Shown here: positions 23,901 to 34,321 of the stretch, one piece after another
Position numbering within the stretch: position 1 is the stretch's first letter
Layout of the letters: the number at the start of each line of letters is the position of its first letter
NCBI RefSeq assembly: GCF_000208865.1
Contig: NC_018390.1
Span: 386,798-450,797, forward strand
Reading direction: 5' to 3'
Origin: Neospora caninum Liverpool
Taxonomy: Eukaryota > Apicomplexa > Conoidasida > Eucoccidiorida > Sarcocystidae
DNA: 64,000 nucleotides
Program-made: the position numbers and the translations under genes
The notes under the pieces: generated by a model
What the model was told of the DNA's origin: nothing
The model's database searches: none
What the model saw: the letters and a program-made list of their open reading frames with translations, nothing else

Positions 23901-24764
23901 TGCCAAGAAGAAAACGGAGAGGAAGACAGAGAAAACGGAGTCCAGAAACCCACGCAAAAACAAAGGGAGGGAAAGGGGACAAACCCGCCGGACACGGACG
24001 GCCACGACCTTTTTCGGCCCGTTTTCCTCCTCTGCGAAGATTTCGAACTGGGGGAGCTCGTCGACCTCTCTGTTGAAACGGAGACGAGGAAAGCCCTGAC
24101 GGCGACTCGGCAATGGCGCACGTCCTACGCGTTGTCTCCTCTCGATCTTTCGCCCGCTTCGTCTCCTCTTTCCGCGTCTTCCTCCGGGCCTGACGCCTCG
24201 ACAGCTCTCGCCTCGAGAGTTCGTTCGGAGGAGATATCTGGTGAGAACTGGGCAAGGAGTCGAGAAGGGAGAGAGAAGACAGGAGAGGATGGCGGACTCG
24301 CGACGGCATCCAGATCGGGCTCAAAAGAAGCAAAGGAAGGGAAGAGGTCTCAAGCTGCGTCTTTTGCGCAAGCAGAAGCGACAAATCAGAAACTGCTCCA
24401 GACCTCGTGGGACGACGCTTTCCGCGCTCTTCTCGCCATGCGCAGAGACGGCAGCATACGCACCCGCGTCGCTTCGTCAGAGTCAGAGCATGAGCCAAAG
24501 ACGGCGTTAAATACGTCGGTGGAGGGAAGCAGAGACAAACGCCCAGAGTCAGCGAAGCAGCCAGCAGAAACGGAGACAGGCGCGACCGCTGCGGCCTGCT
24601 GCAGGTTTGAGCAACGCGACAGAGACTCTCGGGCTGAAGAAACGAAAGAATCTGCCACGCTGAAGTCTCAATCCGTTCTCGTGCCACCCGAAGTCTGGCG
24701 AGCTCTTCGCCTCTTCCCCATGTGGGCTCTCATGCACTGCATCGACGCCCTGGAGTGTGTCTGA
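17924..24764 (+). CDS. Large class IV (SIRT6/7-type) Sir2 NAD-dependent deacylase
   Basis: Six phase-consistent exons: 17924-19003, 19377-19806, 20297-20884, 21014-21610, 22175-22249 and 22567-24764, about 1,655 residues. Sirtuin motifs in order: GAGIS (about 322-326), [27 protein letters not shown] (450-456), catalytic His in LGEVHG (H470), zinc cysteines C478 and C481 with C503 and C514, then [12 protein letters not shown] and [13 protein letters not shown]. The unbroken DFRGP-GVWTLE and LLDW blocks point to class IV; the large size recalls Plasmodium Sir2B. A Ser-rich insert (about 401-427) splits the Rossmann fold before QNVDGLH. The C-terminal half is low complexity with a 65-Ser run. 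I prefer the ATG at 17924 (context ACCATGG). An upstream in-frame ATG at 17825 would add a hydrophobic 33-residue leader. A nuclear chromatin role is inferred from the family. Confidence 0.88.
18078..18121 (+). repeat. TCT/CTT trinucleotide run in sirtuin exon 1
   Basis: Uninterrupted TTC/TCT run encoding about 15 serines in the N-terminal low-complexity region of the sirtuin gene, ahead of the catalytic domain. Confidence 0.9.
23358..23552 (+). repeat. (TCT)65 poly-serine tract in sirtuin last exon
   Basis: A perfect run of 65 TCT codons, residues about 1188-1252 of the predicted sirtuin. Purity at the DNA level means it is a trinucleotide microsatellite likely to vary in length between strains. 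The complementary strand gives poly-Arg and poly-Lys frames that are artefacts. Confidence 0.95.
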
Positions 24765-26088
24765 GAGACGACACACAGGTGCGCAATCCGTCTCTCACAC
24801 CTGCAGAGACAAGCGTTTTCCCGCCGGGAAACAAAACAGTCTATGCAGATATACCTGCTCACACGAACAACACGTATACTATCATATAGACGTACATCCA
24901 CATACATATATACGCATATATACAGCTCTACGACTATGTACGTGCATATATGTGTATTTGCATGTACAGATATCTGCCTTTCTACCGGTTTGGTCACCGG
25001 ATCGTTCAACTTCTGGAGCTCTGTGAGTCTACCTGTTTGTCCCTGACGTTCGGTCTCGATCTGCGTAAGGCAGACGTGTGTGGTTTGCCGTCGGCTGCTC
25101 GTGCTCTGGATTGCTGTGCGTTTTCCCCTCGTTTTTTTCAAGAGAAATGGAAAAAACGTTTCCTGTTCGGCGCGCTGCCTCTCGGGTTTTCGCCTTTTTC
25201 CCCAAGTAAAGCCGGAGACCGAAAAAAAACCTGCTGTTGGAATGGAAATTCGGCACACCAAAGTGTTTCTGTGTCGGCGCACCTGCGCCTTCCCGCGAGT
25301 CATGCATGCGGGAGTTTCGAAACTGCGCCTTCTGGAGACTGTCAACACTAAGACTTTCGCGTTTTTTAAGTGTCCACATGCACGCATCCACAGAAAGGAA
25401 CGACCGAAGGAAGAGTGTACAGACACTCCAGAGAGAAGACAGAGATTGGCGATATCTGGAGAAGGCTGACGCAGGACTTTCCCGAGTCAGGGGAGAGTCT
25501 TGAGGCACAACGGCGGAAAACGGAAGCAGCATTCAAGGCCGCACTGGGAAGAACCCCGCGCGCGACAACACACGGCAAAAGAGAATGAAAGGAGACACAA
25601 AAAGATGAACGTACAGGTGGGACACAGCGCGAGGAAAAGGGAGACTCCCCAACGGGCGAGAGACACCGAAACTCGACAGCGAGAGACGGTTCCTCTCTTA
25701 CTCTCTTCACGGGTGCTGCTCGTCACGCCCGCGTTTCATACTCCCGGACATTCGTCTTGGATTCCCTCTTTGGTCACCCTGTGGGCCTTCTCCCGCGCGG
25801 CACACATCTGTCCCCCTTTCCTTCCTCTTTTCTCTCAAGCTCCATTCACGTTATCGCGTGCAGCTTGCCAAAGAGAGAGGCCTTTCCTGGGAGTCCTCTG
25901 GAAAGCCCTCCGTCGGTGTTCCTCCGCGTCTCACTATCTGTCTCCCCCCTCTAGCTCCCCTCCCTCTCGTTCCTTCTCCCCCCTTCCTCTGCCTCTCTTT
26001 GTTTTCTTCCTCTGCTTCTTCTGCTCTTGGCTGCCCCTCTCGCCTGGGTCGTCTCGTGTTCCCTCGCCCTTCTCTTTTCCCGCTTTTT
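24765..26088. other. Convergent 3' flanks, sirtuin / SmD1
   Basis: Intergenic space between two genes whose 3' ends face each other. It contains AT-rich ACATATA-type sequence around 24840-24970 and a pyrimidine-rich stretch near 25900-26080. I see no gene here. Confidence 0.55.
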
Positions 26089-26454
26089 TTATCTTCTGAG
26101 AGGCCCTCCGCGCGGGCGGAATGCACTTCCGCCTCGACCTCGGCCGCGTCCCCGCATTCTCTGGATAGGTCTTCCGGCTTCTCTCGCGGGGCGCTGGAGA
26201 GGCGTGTCGTCGATCAGCAGAGTGTCGAGGGGGAGCGAGTCGGGGAGGATAAAGTAGCGGATGTTGTTGCCGCGAATGGTCAGGTGCTCCAGAGACGTGG
26301 GGTTGCCGTGCTTGAGGGTCATCTTCACGTTCTTCAGGTGAGTGTTCATGCTGATGTCCACGCCGACGACCGTGCCATGGATCACCGTACCGTTCTTCAA
26401 CTCAATCACCAGCGTCTCATTCGCGAGACGCATCAGAAAGCGCACGAGCTTCAT
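26089..26454 (-). CDS. SNRPD1: Small nuclear ribonucleoprotein Sm D1
   Basis: Intronless gene of 121 codons, the usual length of SmD1 (human 119). The protein is one of seven Sm subunits that ring the U-rich Sm site of spliceosomal snRNAs. It starts [19 protein letters not shown]. The Sm1 motif is present ([30 protein letters not shown]), the Sm2 motif follows ([21 protein letters not shown]), and the tail is a short RG-rich segment ([10 protein letters not shown]) of the kind methylated on arginine in SmD1. The start at 26452-26454 matches SmD1 from other eukaryotes exactly; the open frame extends upstream but without homology. It is convergent with the sirtuin gene. Confidence 0.97.
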   Translation of the reverse strand: MKLVRFLMRLANETLVIELKNGTVIHGTVVGVDISMNTHLKNVKMTLKHGNPTSLEHLTIRGNNIRYFILPDSLPLDTLLIDDTPLQRPAREAGRPIQRMRGRGRGRGGSAFRPRGGPLRR

Positions 26455-29400
26455 TCTCGAAAAAAGACAGAGAGAAAGAGAGGATCTTCCTGAGAAAGAG
26501 GAGGAAAGCCGGAGCGAGGACGTGCGGAGAGAGAGAAGACGCGAGAAATGGCGGAAGACAACAAGTGCCTGACAGGGGTGGCCGGAAGTCTTGGGGGAAA
26601 GAGCGAGAGAAGAGACGGAGGGAGGAAGCAAAACAACTTGACAAACGAAAGAGCGCACGTGGCAGGGAGACCAGACGAGTCAGCGTCCGTCGCGCAGGAA
26701 GCCGTCCGCCGGAGAAGACGGGAAGCCTCGAGCCCTGGAAAATTCCCGCTTTCCCCTTGGGACGGAGACGAGGTGTACAGACAGCGAAACGCAAACAAGA
26801 GAAAATCGCCCTCGCGAGGTTTTGTTGCAGAGAAAAAGAAAAATCAACGCGGCGCGCGCGCGACTGCGGGACGGGTGTCCGAGTTGGAGGGGAGGGGATC
26901 GGGACGTCGGCGAGGTCGGAAGAGGGGAGAGCCGAGAGCTGGAAACTCGAACGAGAAAGACTTGCAAGGGTGTGTACGTAAAAACGAGAGAAACGTTTGC
27001 TGCGACAGAAAACAACTTTCAACTCGCGGTGTCCTCGAAAAAGAGAGGGCCCGAGAGAGCAGACCGAGAGTGGAGGACGCGCAAGAAGGGGTTTACCAGA
27101 GTCGACCTTTCACGTGGAACGGACAAAAGGAAAAAATCCCAAATCCACCTCGTCTTGCTGAACTCTCGCGCCTCGTAGTTTCCTTTTTCGCCTTTTCCTC
27201 TCTCTTGCGACGTTTCTAGACGCGTGCGCCTCTTCGTAGCCCCGGCAAGGCCTGAGCGCGCGCGCATGCAGTGAAGAGGCCCGCGGAAACACACAACGGT
27301 GGGGGGAGAAAAGAACTGGAGAAAACTCAGGGGAAATGCGGAAGGCGAGAGAGAGAGGGAGAGTCTCATGTCTCGCGAGAGCGCGAGAAGAAAGGGAAAG
27401 ATAGACACTTGTGGTTGTCCCGTTCTTTTTCAAAAGAGAGCGACGCCACGCCTCGGACTCGGGGCGCGACGGAGTTTGCACAGAGTTGCGCAGGGACACC
27501 TCCGTCGGCAGAAAGCCCTCGAAAGTACGCCCCAACGAGAAAACCTCTTTTTGTGGACGGCGTGACTGGTTGTTGCCTGGCCGAACCGGAATTTTGGGAT
27601 CGAGAGAAAGAGAGGGATGCAGCTTCTCTGTTTCGCGTGTCTGAGTTCTTTCTTCGCGGGAGCCCTCAGAATTCCGAGGAAAACAGACTGCACGCCTCGC
27701 AGGAAGATACACACGGACGCGATATTTGCTCAAGGCTTTCCATTTATCAGGACCACACACGCCTTCTCTGTAGTGCATCAGCAGTCTTGGCCGCCTCCAT
27801 ATACGTCTAGAGAGCGCTAGAGCCTCACGCCCGTCGAGATCTCGAATTACATGTGAGGCTTACATTTCACAGTTTACACACACACGCATGCGTAAATATA
27901 TATGAAGGGAAATACACACGCATATTCGTAAGTGTACATATATATATATATATATATATACATACGTAAGTGTACATATATATTTATATATGTATGACTG
28001 TAGGTATATTACAGTAAAAGAGAGGAGAGAATGCCACGTGGGGAGAGGTTGGCGAGTTGTGTCCCTCGAGCGGGGAGATATGGAAATGCAGAGGCTGAAA
28101 GAGGGGACAAAGAGGGTCAGGATGAATGCTGTCGACACCCTTTGAAAAGCGAGGGGCAACGACTGACAAGCAAAGCCCTTGCCCCCTTTTCGGAGTCACC
28201 TGATTGGCTTTCGAGGGTGAAAGAGAGTGAAGCTGTGAGTTCTGAGTCTTTGGGGTGCGGGGCAAAAACGCCTTCTCGTTCCCCGTTTCGACACTGGCCT
28301 CCACGTTTCATTTCCGGAAAGGTGTAAGTCTACGATATCCACCGCACTCACTCCCTCTCTTTTCAGACGCCACATCGCTGCAATGTGAATGCCTATATAT
28401 GTAAACACCTGTAGATATATACGCTTTTATCCGAATATACACCTATATATATCAAAACATATGCTTTCATGCAAGCACTCATGTACATAGGCCTACGTGT
28501 ACCGTGAATTGCCTTGTGTGAGTGCGAGCGTTTGTATCGCTTTCGACAGACGAGGTTTTCGCCCGTCGAAAACTGTCTCTGTTTCCATTCCCTGGAAAAA
28601 ATCGCGTTTTGCAGCGGCCTGCGCCTTTTCCTCGGCGAGACGAGAGACTTGAAAAGACAGGAGACACCAGCGCAGAACTCCAGCTGTCGGTGCTCGGGCC
28701 GCCTCACCGAAAATGTCGCGAAAAAATGGGAGAATGAAGCGAGCAGAGGTCCTCCCGGACTCAGGGTCCGTTTGTGGCGGCAAAAAAACCGCGGGAAAAG
28801 AGAAACTCTCTTCTCTGTAGAGACACCAGAGCGGCGCGAGGAAGCCAGGCTTCGCTGAAAAGGCCCGTGGAATCACGGGAGCAAAAAGCAGGTCTTCCCG
28901 GTTTTCAAAACATCCCAACAACGCAGGCACATAACAAAAAGAGAAGTCAAAGCGCCACCCCGAAGCGGGTTTAGACACACAACATCTCGACTTTCTCCTT
29001 TCCAACGTCCACGGTTTCCTCCTACTCTCCTCGCTTCCTTGTTCTCCCTCTTTTCTCTCTCGCGCCTGCTCTGGGCATCCAGGCAGTTCGAGAGAAGACG
29101 CGCACAGACGCTCGAGAGCGAACTCGGGGAGGAAAACGAACCCGTGGAGGAAGAGCCCGCCGTGCCACTCGCTGTGGGCACAGAAAGAAGAGTTTTCGTC
29201 TTTGTTCTCAATTTTTTCAATTGCCTTTCTTTCTCTGTTTCCATTTTATCGAGCCAGCAGTCCAAAGCAAAGAGGTCGTCTCGAGGGAGGAAATGAACCT
29301 GTCAACTCACGAAACGAGCCTTCAAACGTTTACCTCCATGGCCTTCACACGAAAGACAGACAGCGCGCGAGACAGAAGAGACGGAGAGCGCGCGAGAGAG

Positions 29401-29634
29401 AAGCGATGCAGACGGAAAAGAGAAGGAGAGGAGAAAACGGGGTAAAAGGGAAGGATAGCGAGGCACGAGAGAGATATATGCTGCTGCGGCGTTTTCCTTC
29501 TCTCTGATCGTTCACTTTTGGAACTCCCTCCTGCTCGGATGTGGACTGAGTGTTTCTTCCTTATTCGTTTCTCTCAGACGCTTTCTATCTCCCGTTCCGC
29601 TGCTTCGCTCTCCTTTCAAGAACCTTTTCTTTTT
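26455..29634. other. Intergenic region upstream of SmD1
   Basis: Holds the SmD1 promoter and 5' UTR and the 3' flank of the next minus-strand gene. A TGCATG-type motif occurs near 27264 (GCGCATGCAG). A TA run lies at about 27935-27961. A minus-strand open stretch at 28493 to about 28655, ending in a TAG, reads like protein (RLAEEKAQAAAKRDFF) after a possible acceptor, but I could not link it to other exons. Confidence 0.4.
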
Positions 29635-30213
29635 TCATCTCCCTTGCTTGACAACTGCGACCGCTTGAGACACTTTGTCCCTGAATCCGGCGGTGATGCG
29701 TGGGGCCGGAGCACGCCAGTGCATCTCCAGGTGTTTGCACACTTGCAGGCTTCGATACCACGCAATTCCCGTGTTTTGCATCAGGTTCATGTACAGAGAA
29801 CTCTTCTTCCCCTCCAGCAGCAACCCTTTACTCTCCTGCAACAAACATAGCCATCCACACACATTCACGTATCTCTCTGCATGCATATCTCTCTACATTC
29901 ATATTTACATTCACATTCATCTATACACGCATTCATATCTATCTGCATTCATATCCATCCCTATCTATACGTATCTGCATGCGCCCCAAAATATGTAGGG
30001 AAGGAGACGAATATACGGGAAGATACATGCACGTACATACGGTATATAGAGACTTGCAGATGTGAGCCTGTATCTCTTTACAGGACACAGCGTAGGGCTA
30101 TACGAGATACAAACTCCGAAGGAGCGTAAGTCACTCCTCGTGGGCGCATAAACAGATCGCGCGCTCTCTCTAGCCGGATATGTGCGTGTTTCTATTTGCG
30201 AAAGAGCATGCAT

Positions 30214-30247
<34 letters not shown>

Positions 30248-30717
30248 TATAGATATATATATATATATATGGGCAGATACGAGACAGAGTAGAAGGGGGG
30301 GGAAGGAAAAGGCAGGACTCGTGAGGAATGAGGAGTCGAAAACAAAAACGGAGAAGAGAGAGAGGAGGAAACTGTACCTTCATCTTTCGGGCGTTCTTAG
30401 CGGCTAGCTTTGTTTGCTTCTTCGCCTGCCGATATTGTTCGCTCTGTAGGAAGCAAAGGGAACGACAAAAAAGAAGATACAGAGAGAGAAGAGCTCCTAA
30501 AGGAAGACAAGAGGTGAAAAGGGGGGGAAAGATGATCCAGAGACAGAAGAAATCCTAACGGAAGGGGGGCGAAAAACGGATAGTTCGGGCGGATGGACCG
30601 CAGGTCTTCTGCGGAAGCGGAAGAGAAGCGAGGACGGAAAGTTGCGTGTTCTCTTTCAGAGCCGCCGTGTCACGACGGGAGAAGGCTCACCTGCTTGACG
30701 CCATACGGCACCCGCAT
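29635..30717 (-). CDS. Small basic protein of unknown function (97 aa, 3 exons)
   Basis: Three short minus-strand exons fit together in phase 0 with standard sites: 30691-30717 (MRVPYGVKQ, then GTGAGC), 30378-30443 (SEQYRQAKKQTKLAAKNARK..., then GTACAG), and 29635-29835 (from ESKGLLLEGKK to VVKQGR and TGA). The start context TACAAAATGC is close to the coccidian consensus. The protein is rich in Lys/Arg with a helical start, contains NTGIAWYRSLQVCKHLEMHW, and has no membrane span or signal peptide. Size and charge would suit a subunit of a ribonucleoprotein or mitochondrial assembly, but I recognise no family and assign no function. It is divergent from the fumarase gene, about 1 kb away. Confidence 0.55.
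30219..30270. repeat. TA-rich microsatellite
   Basis: Two TA runs separated by a short ATTATAG interruption. It lies in the intron between the second and third exons of the small unknown gene, consistent with that exon model. Confidence 0.85.
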
Positions 30718-31771
30718 TTTGTAAGTGATGGCTGAAAGCCATCGCGAGAGAAACATCTTCAGGCCAAGTGGAAAAAACAACAGAAAAGAACGCCCCGAAA
30801 GCGAAGTTCCCAAACACTGCAGTGAGGACAGGGACAAGAAGAGAGAGGCAGGAGACAAAGAGAACGAACCAGAAGACCGAAAACCAGCAACCAAGCCTAC
30901 ATAGATACATATATATTTTTATGGGTTGCGAAAGTCCGAGAGAGAGAACGGGGCACGAAAGCTGACTGTACACTCGGGACACGAGAGCAGTTGGAGACAC
31001 ACACCGGGAGGCAGAAAAAAGAGATCAACAGATAACGGTGGTGACGAAGGGTTGCCTTCGCGAGAACTTCCTGATCTCGTTTGTCTGTCTCCGAAAAACC
31101 CGCTGTTTGTGTTTCCCGACGCGTAGCCCCCAGCTCCCCTCTCTCGCTCTCTCCAAGTTGGACACCTGAGAAGTTTCCGCAGCACTCACGAGAAGGCATT
31201 GAAGAAGACACAGGAGAAATGGCATAGTGAAAAAAAGGAACGGAAAGAGGGACCGGGGAAAGAGCCAAGAATAAATCACCACTCGGGCGAAGCGCGAACA
31301 GGCGCCTAACTCTCGCCTTGAGAAAAGACGGACACAGCGCTGTTTCTTGGCGGTCCCTCGACCAGCATCGCAGTCGCCTTTTCCTCATCTTTCCATTCGC
31401 TTTTTCCCTTGTAGACTCCTCTCTCGGCTACTTCACGTTCTTGAATCCAGGAAACAGATCGTACGACGCGAGAGGGTACATTCGTCGCGAGCCCCTGCGT
31501 ATCGACTGCGGCTGACTCGGCTTTTCTCCCCTTGGCCTCGACCTGCAAGTGAAGACTTTCCGCTTTTCTCCTCGCTCTTTTGTCTCTCTTCGTTCTCCTC
31601 AAACGAACTGGCTACAAATCCTGAGCCCTTTTCCTTTTTTCTGCCGTTCCAGAGCTCCACGTGTGCCTTCCGTGTTCTCGCCTCTCTGCCGGTCTGAAAA
31701 ATCCCGCCTTTTCGCCTGCGCTGCGAGGACTCCCTTCGCGCATTTGCCTCGATCTCTTCTTCACCGCCCCG
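30718..31771. promoter_or_regulatory. Divergent intergenic region, small gene / fumarase
   Basis: About 1 kb between the start of the small minus-strand gene and the first ATG of fumarase, so it should contain both promoters and 5' UTRs. The fumarase side is pyrimidine-rich. No gene is seen in it. Confidence 0.5.
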
Positions 31772-33164
31772 ATGTTTTCCGCACTGTCTTCTCGAGGGCG
31801 TCTGTTTGTGCGCCTGGCGTCTCCTCTGTCTCGCCGCACCAGGCAGCGCCACGCTCTCTCCTTCCCCGCAGCTTCCGCTATGAAAACCTCTCCTCTCCCT
31901 TCTTCTCTCTCTTCTTCTCTCTCTTCTTCCGGTTCTTCCTCCTCCTCTGGGTCTTCTTGTCCTTTGAGACCATGCGGCGCTGGCTGCGCCTCCTGCGTCC
32001 TGTCTCGCGCGCAGCCTGCTTCGCGAGGCTCTGAACATGCGCGCGCATTTGCGGCGGGGGCGGGTCCGGTCTTTGAGTACAAGAAAGTTTTGAACTGCGA
32101 GAGGCCAGTCGACCAGCAATTCAAGCGCCTCGACGACCTGAGCGAAAGTGAGGAAAGAGAAAAAAATCCGTGAATGCTCTCTCCAGCCTCGAGACGTGTG
32201 TCGAAGCTCAAAAAGAAAAGGCTGGAAAACTCGCAGTTACGCGCGTGTGGATGTTTGCCGCGCCTCCGCAAATAAACTCCCCCCTTTGATCCGCATCTAT
32301 TCGTAAACGTGGAGTCCTAAACATGGAGTGGTAATCTCCTACACACGTAAACGCGCATGGATAACATCTGTAAGCTCGCATCCATACTGTTCATATATCT
32401 AAGTAAATAGATCTAGTGATGCTCACGCATATGCATTCGCACATGAGTGGAGATGATACATTTGTCTCTCCGTTTTCGTTGTTGACGCTTGCCTTCCAAG
32501 GCCTGCCTCGAGACTCGTTTTTTCTTGCTGGGACCCGCGGTGTTGGTTTTGCGTTCTGCACAAACGCACAAAAGAATCCACGGCTGGTGACTCGCGCGCT
32601 TGCGCCGCAGGCGCCGTCCCCTGTATCTCCTGTCTCCCATGTCTCTCCTGTCTCTCCTGTCTCCTTCTGACTCTGGGGTGTCTCTGGTCGGTTTCGCTCA
32701 GTGGTCAAGACCGTTCAAGTTCCGGGTCTCGAGGAGCCGCTCCTGCGCGTTTCGCCTGAGTTGCTGACAGCGTTGACGAAATATGCCTTCGAGGAAATAT
32801 CCTTCTTTCTGCGAAGGTCGCATTTACAGTCGCTTCGAAGGATTTTCGACGACCCTGACGCATCGGACAACGATCGGTTCGTTGCTCTGACGCTCCTGAA
32901 AAATGCAAACATCGCTGCAGCCAGGTACTCAACTCGACCCTGAGCCTGAAGGGCGAGACGCTTTCTACACACATCGCCACCCCAAAAGAGTGTCTCTCTT
33001 CTTTACAGGCGCCTTTCTCTGTCTATCTCTCCAGGACTTCATCTGACAAATGCACATGCTTACCGATATAAGCATAGAGACGTGCTTGTGATCGTGCAGG
33101 AGTATGTACGTGTGATGATATGTATGTATGTGCTTATGTATGTGTATGTATGTATGTATGTATG

Positions 33165-33196
<32 letters not shown>

Positions 33197-34285
33197 TGTA
33201 TGCATGTATGCATACATGTATGTGTGTATGTATGTGTCTGTAGGAGTATGTATGTATGTATGCATACATGTATGTGTGTATGTATGTGTCTGTAGGAGTA
33301 TGTGTATGCAACTGTATATATATATATATATAATATAATATAATATTGGTGTGTATGTCTCTATATTTGTGTCTGACAGCATGATATATGCGCATATAAA
33401 CGCATGTGTGCGTAGGAGTGTGTAAGCACACGCGTATTCAGCTCTGCGTGTGATGGAGGTTCTGTTTCGGGTTCTCGCTGTTTTAGAGTTTTCCCGGGAT
33501 GCCAAGACACCGGGACGGCTATCGTCATGGGGAAGAAGGGCGCTTCAGTGCTGACCGACGGCACCGACGAGAAGGCGATTTTCAAAGGAGTCTTCGAGGC
33601 ATACACGCAAAACAATCTAAGATACAGCCAGGTATGTCAGCCACTGGACCCTGAGAGACCCTCGCTCGTCCCGACAAACACATACTACAATCAAAACACC
33701 TGTATATATATCTATATATGTATGTATGTATGTATGTTTGTATGTATGTGTGTATGCATATGATTGTATATGTCGATATTGGTGTAGAATTGTGTCGGGG
33801 GTGGATGAACCATCTGGGGCAAGCTACGGTCGGCGAGGTGGCGATATACCGAGAGACCTAGATTGCGAGAGAGGAGAGGGGAGAGACGAGACAAAGAGAG
33901 AGGGGAATGACTCGGGGAAGGTCGGAGACTTTTGTGATTGTCAGATCTGAGGGGCCCAAAGCAGTGGTGGCGTTTGTTCTCTGTATTTTTGTGACATTTG
34001 GATTTGAAAGGAGAAAAACGCACAGGTTTCCATCTGGTTTCTCGATGCTTTTTAGGTCGCACCCAAGGACATGTTCACCGAGTACAACACGCGCTCGAAC
34101 TTGCCTGCAGATGTCACTCTTCTCTCCACTCCAGGGAAGGTGTACGAACTTCTCTTCATTGCAAAGGGCGGCGGAAGTGCAAACAAAACATTCCTCTATC
34201 AACAGACCAAGGTAAACAAGGACAGCCGAGCGGCAGGCTCCCGCTCTACATGCACGTTGTATATGAACATACGAATATACCTAAA

Positions 34286-34321
<36 letters not shown>

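Noticed and set aside
23001..24687. Poly-Arg, poly-Lys and poly-Leu frames around 23.36-23.55 kb
   Set aside because: They are other-frame readings of the (TCT)65 tract inside the sirtuin exon.
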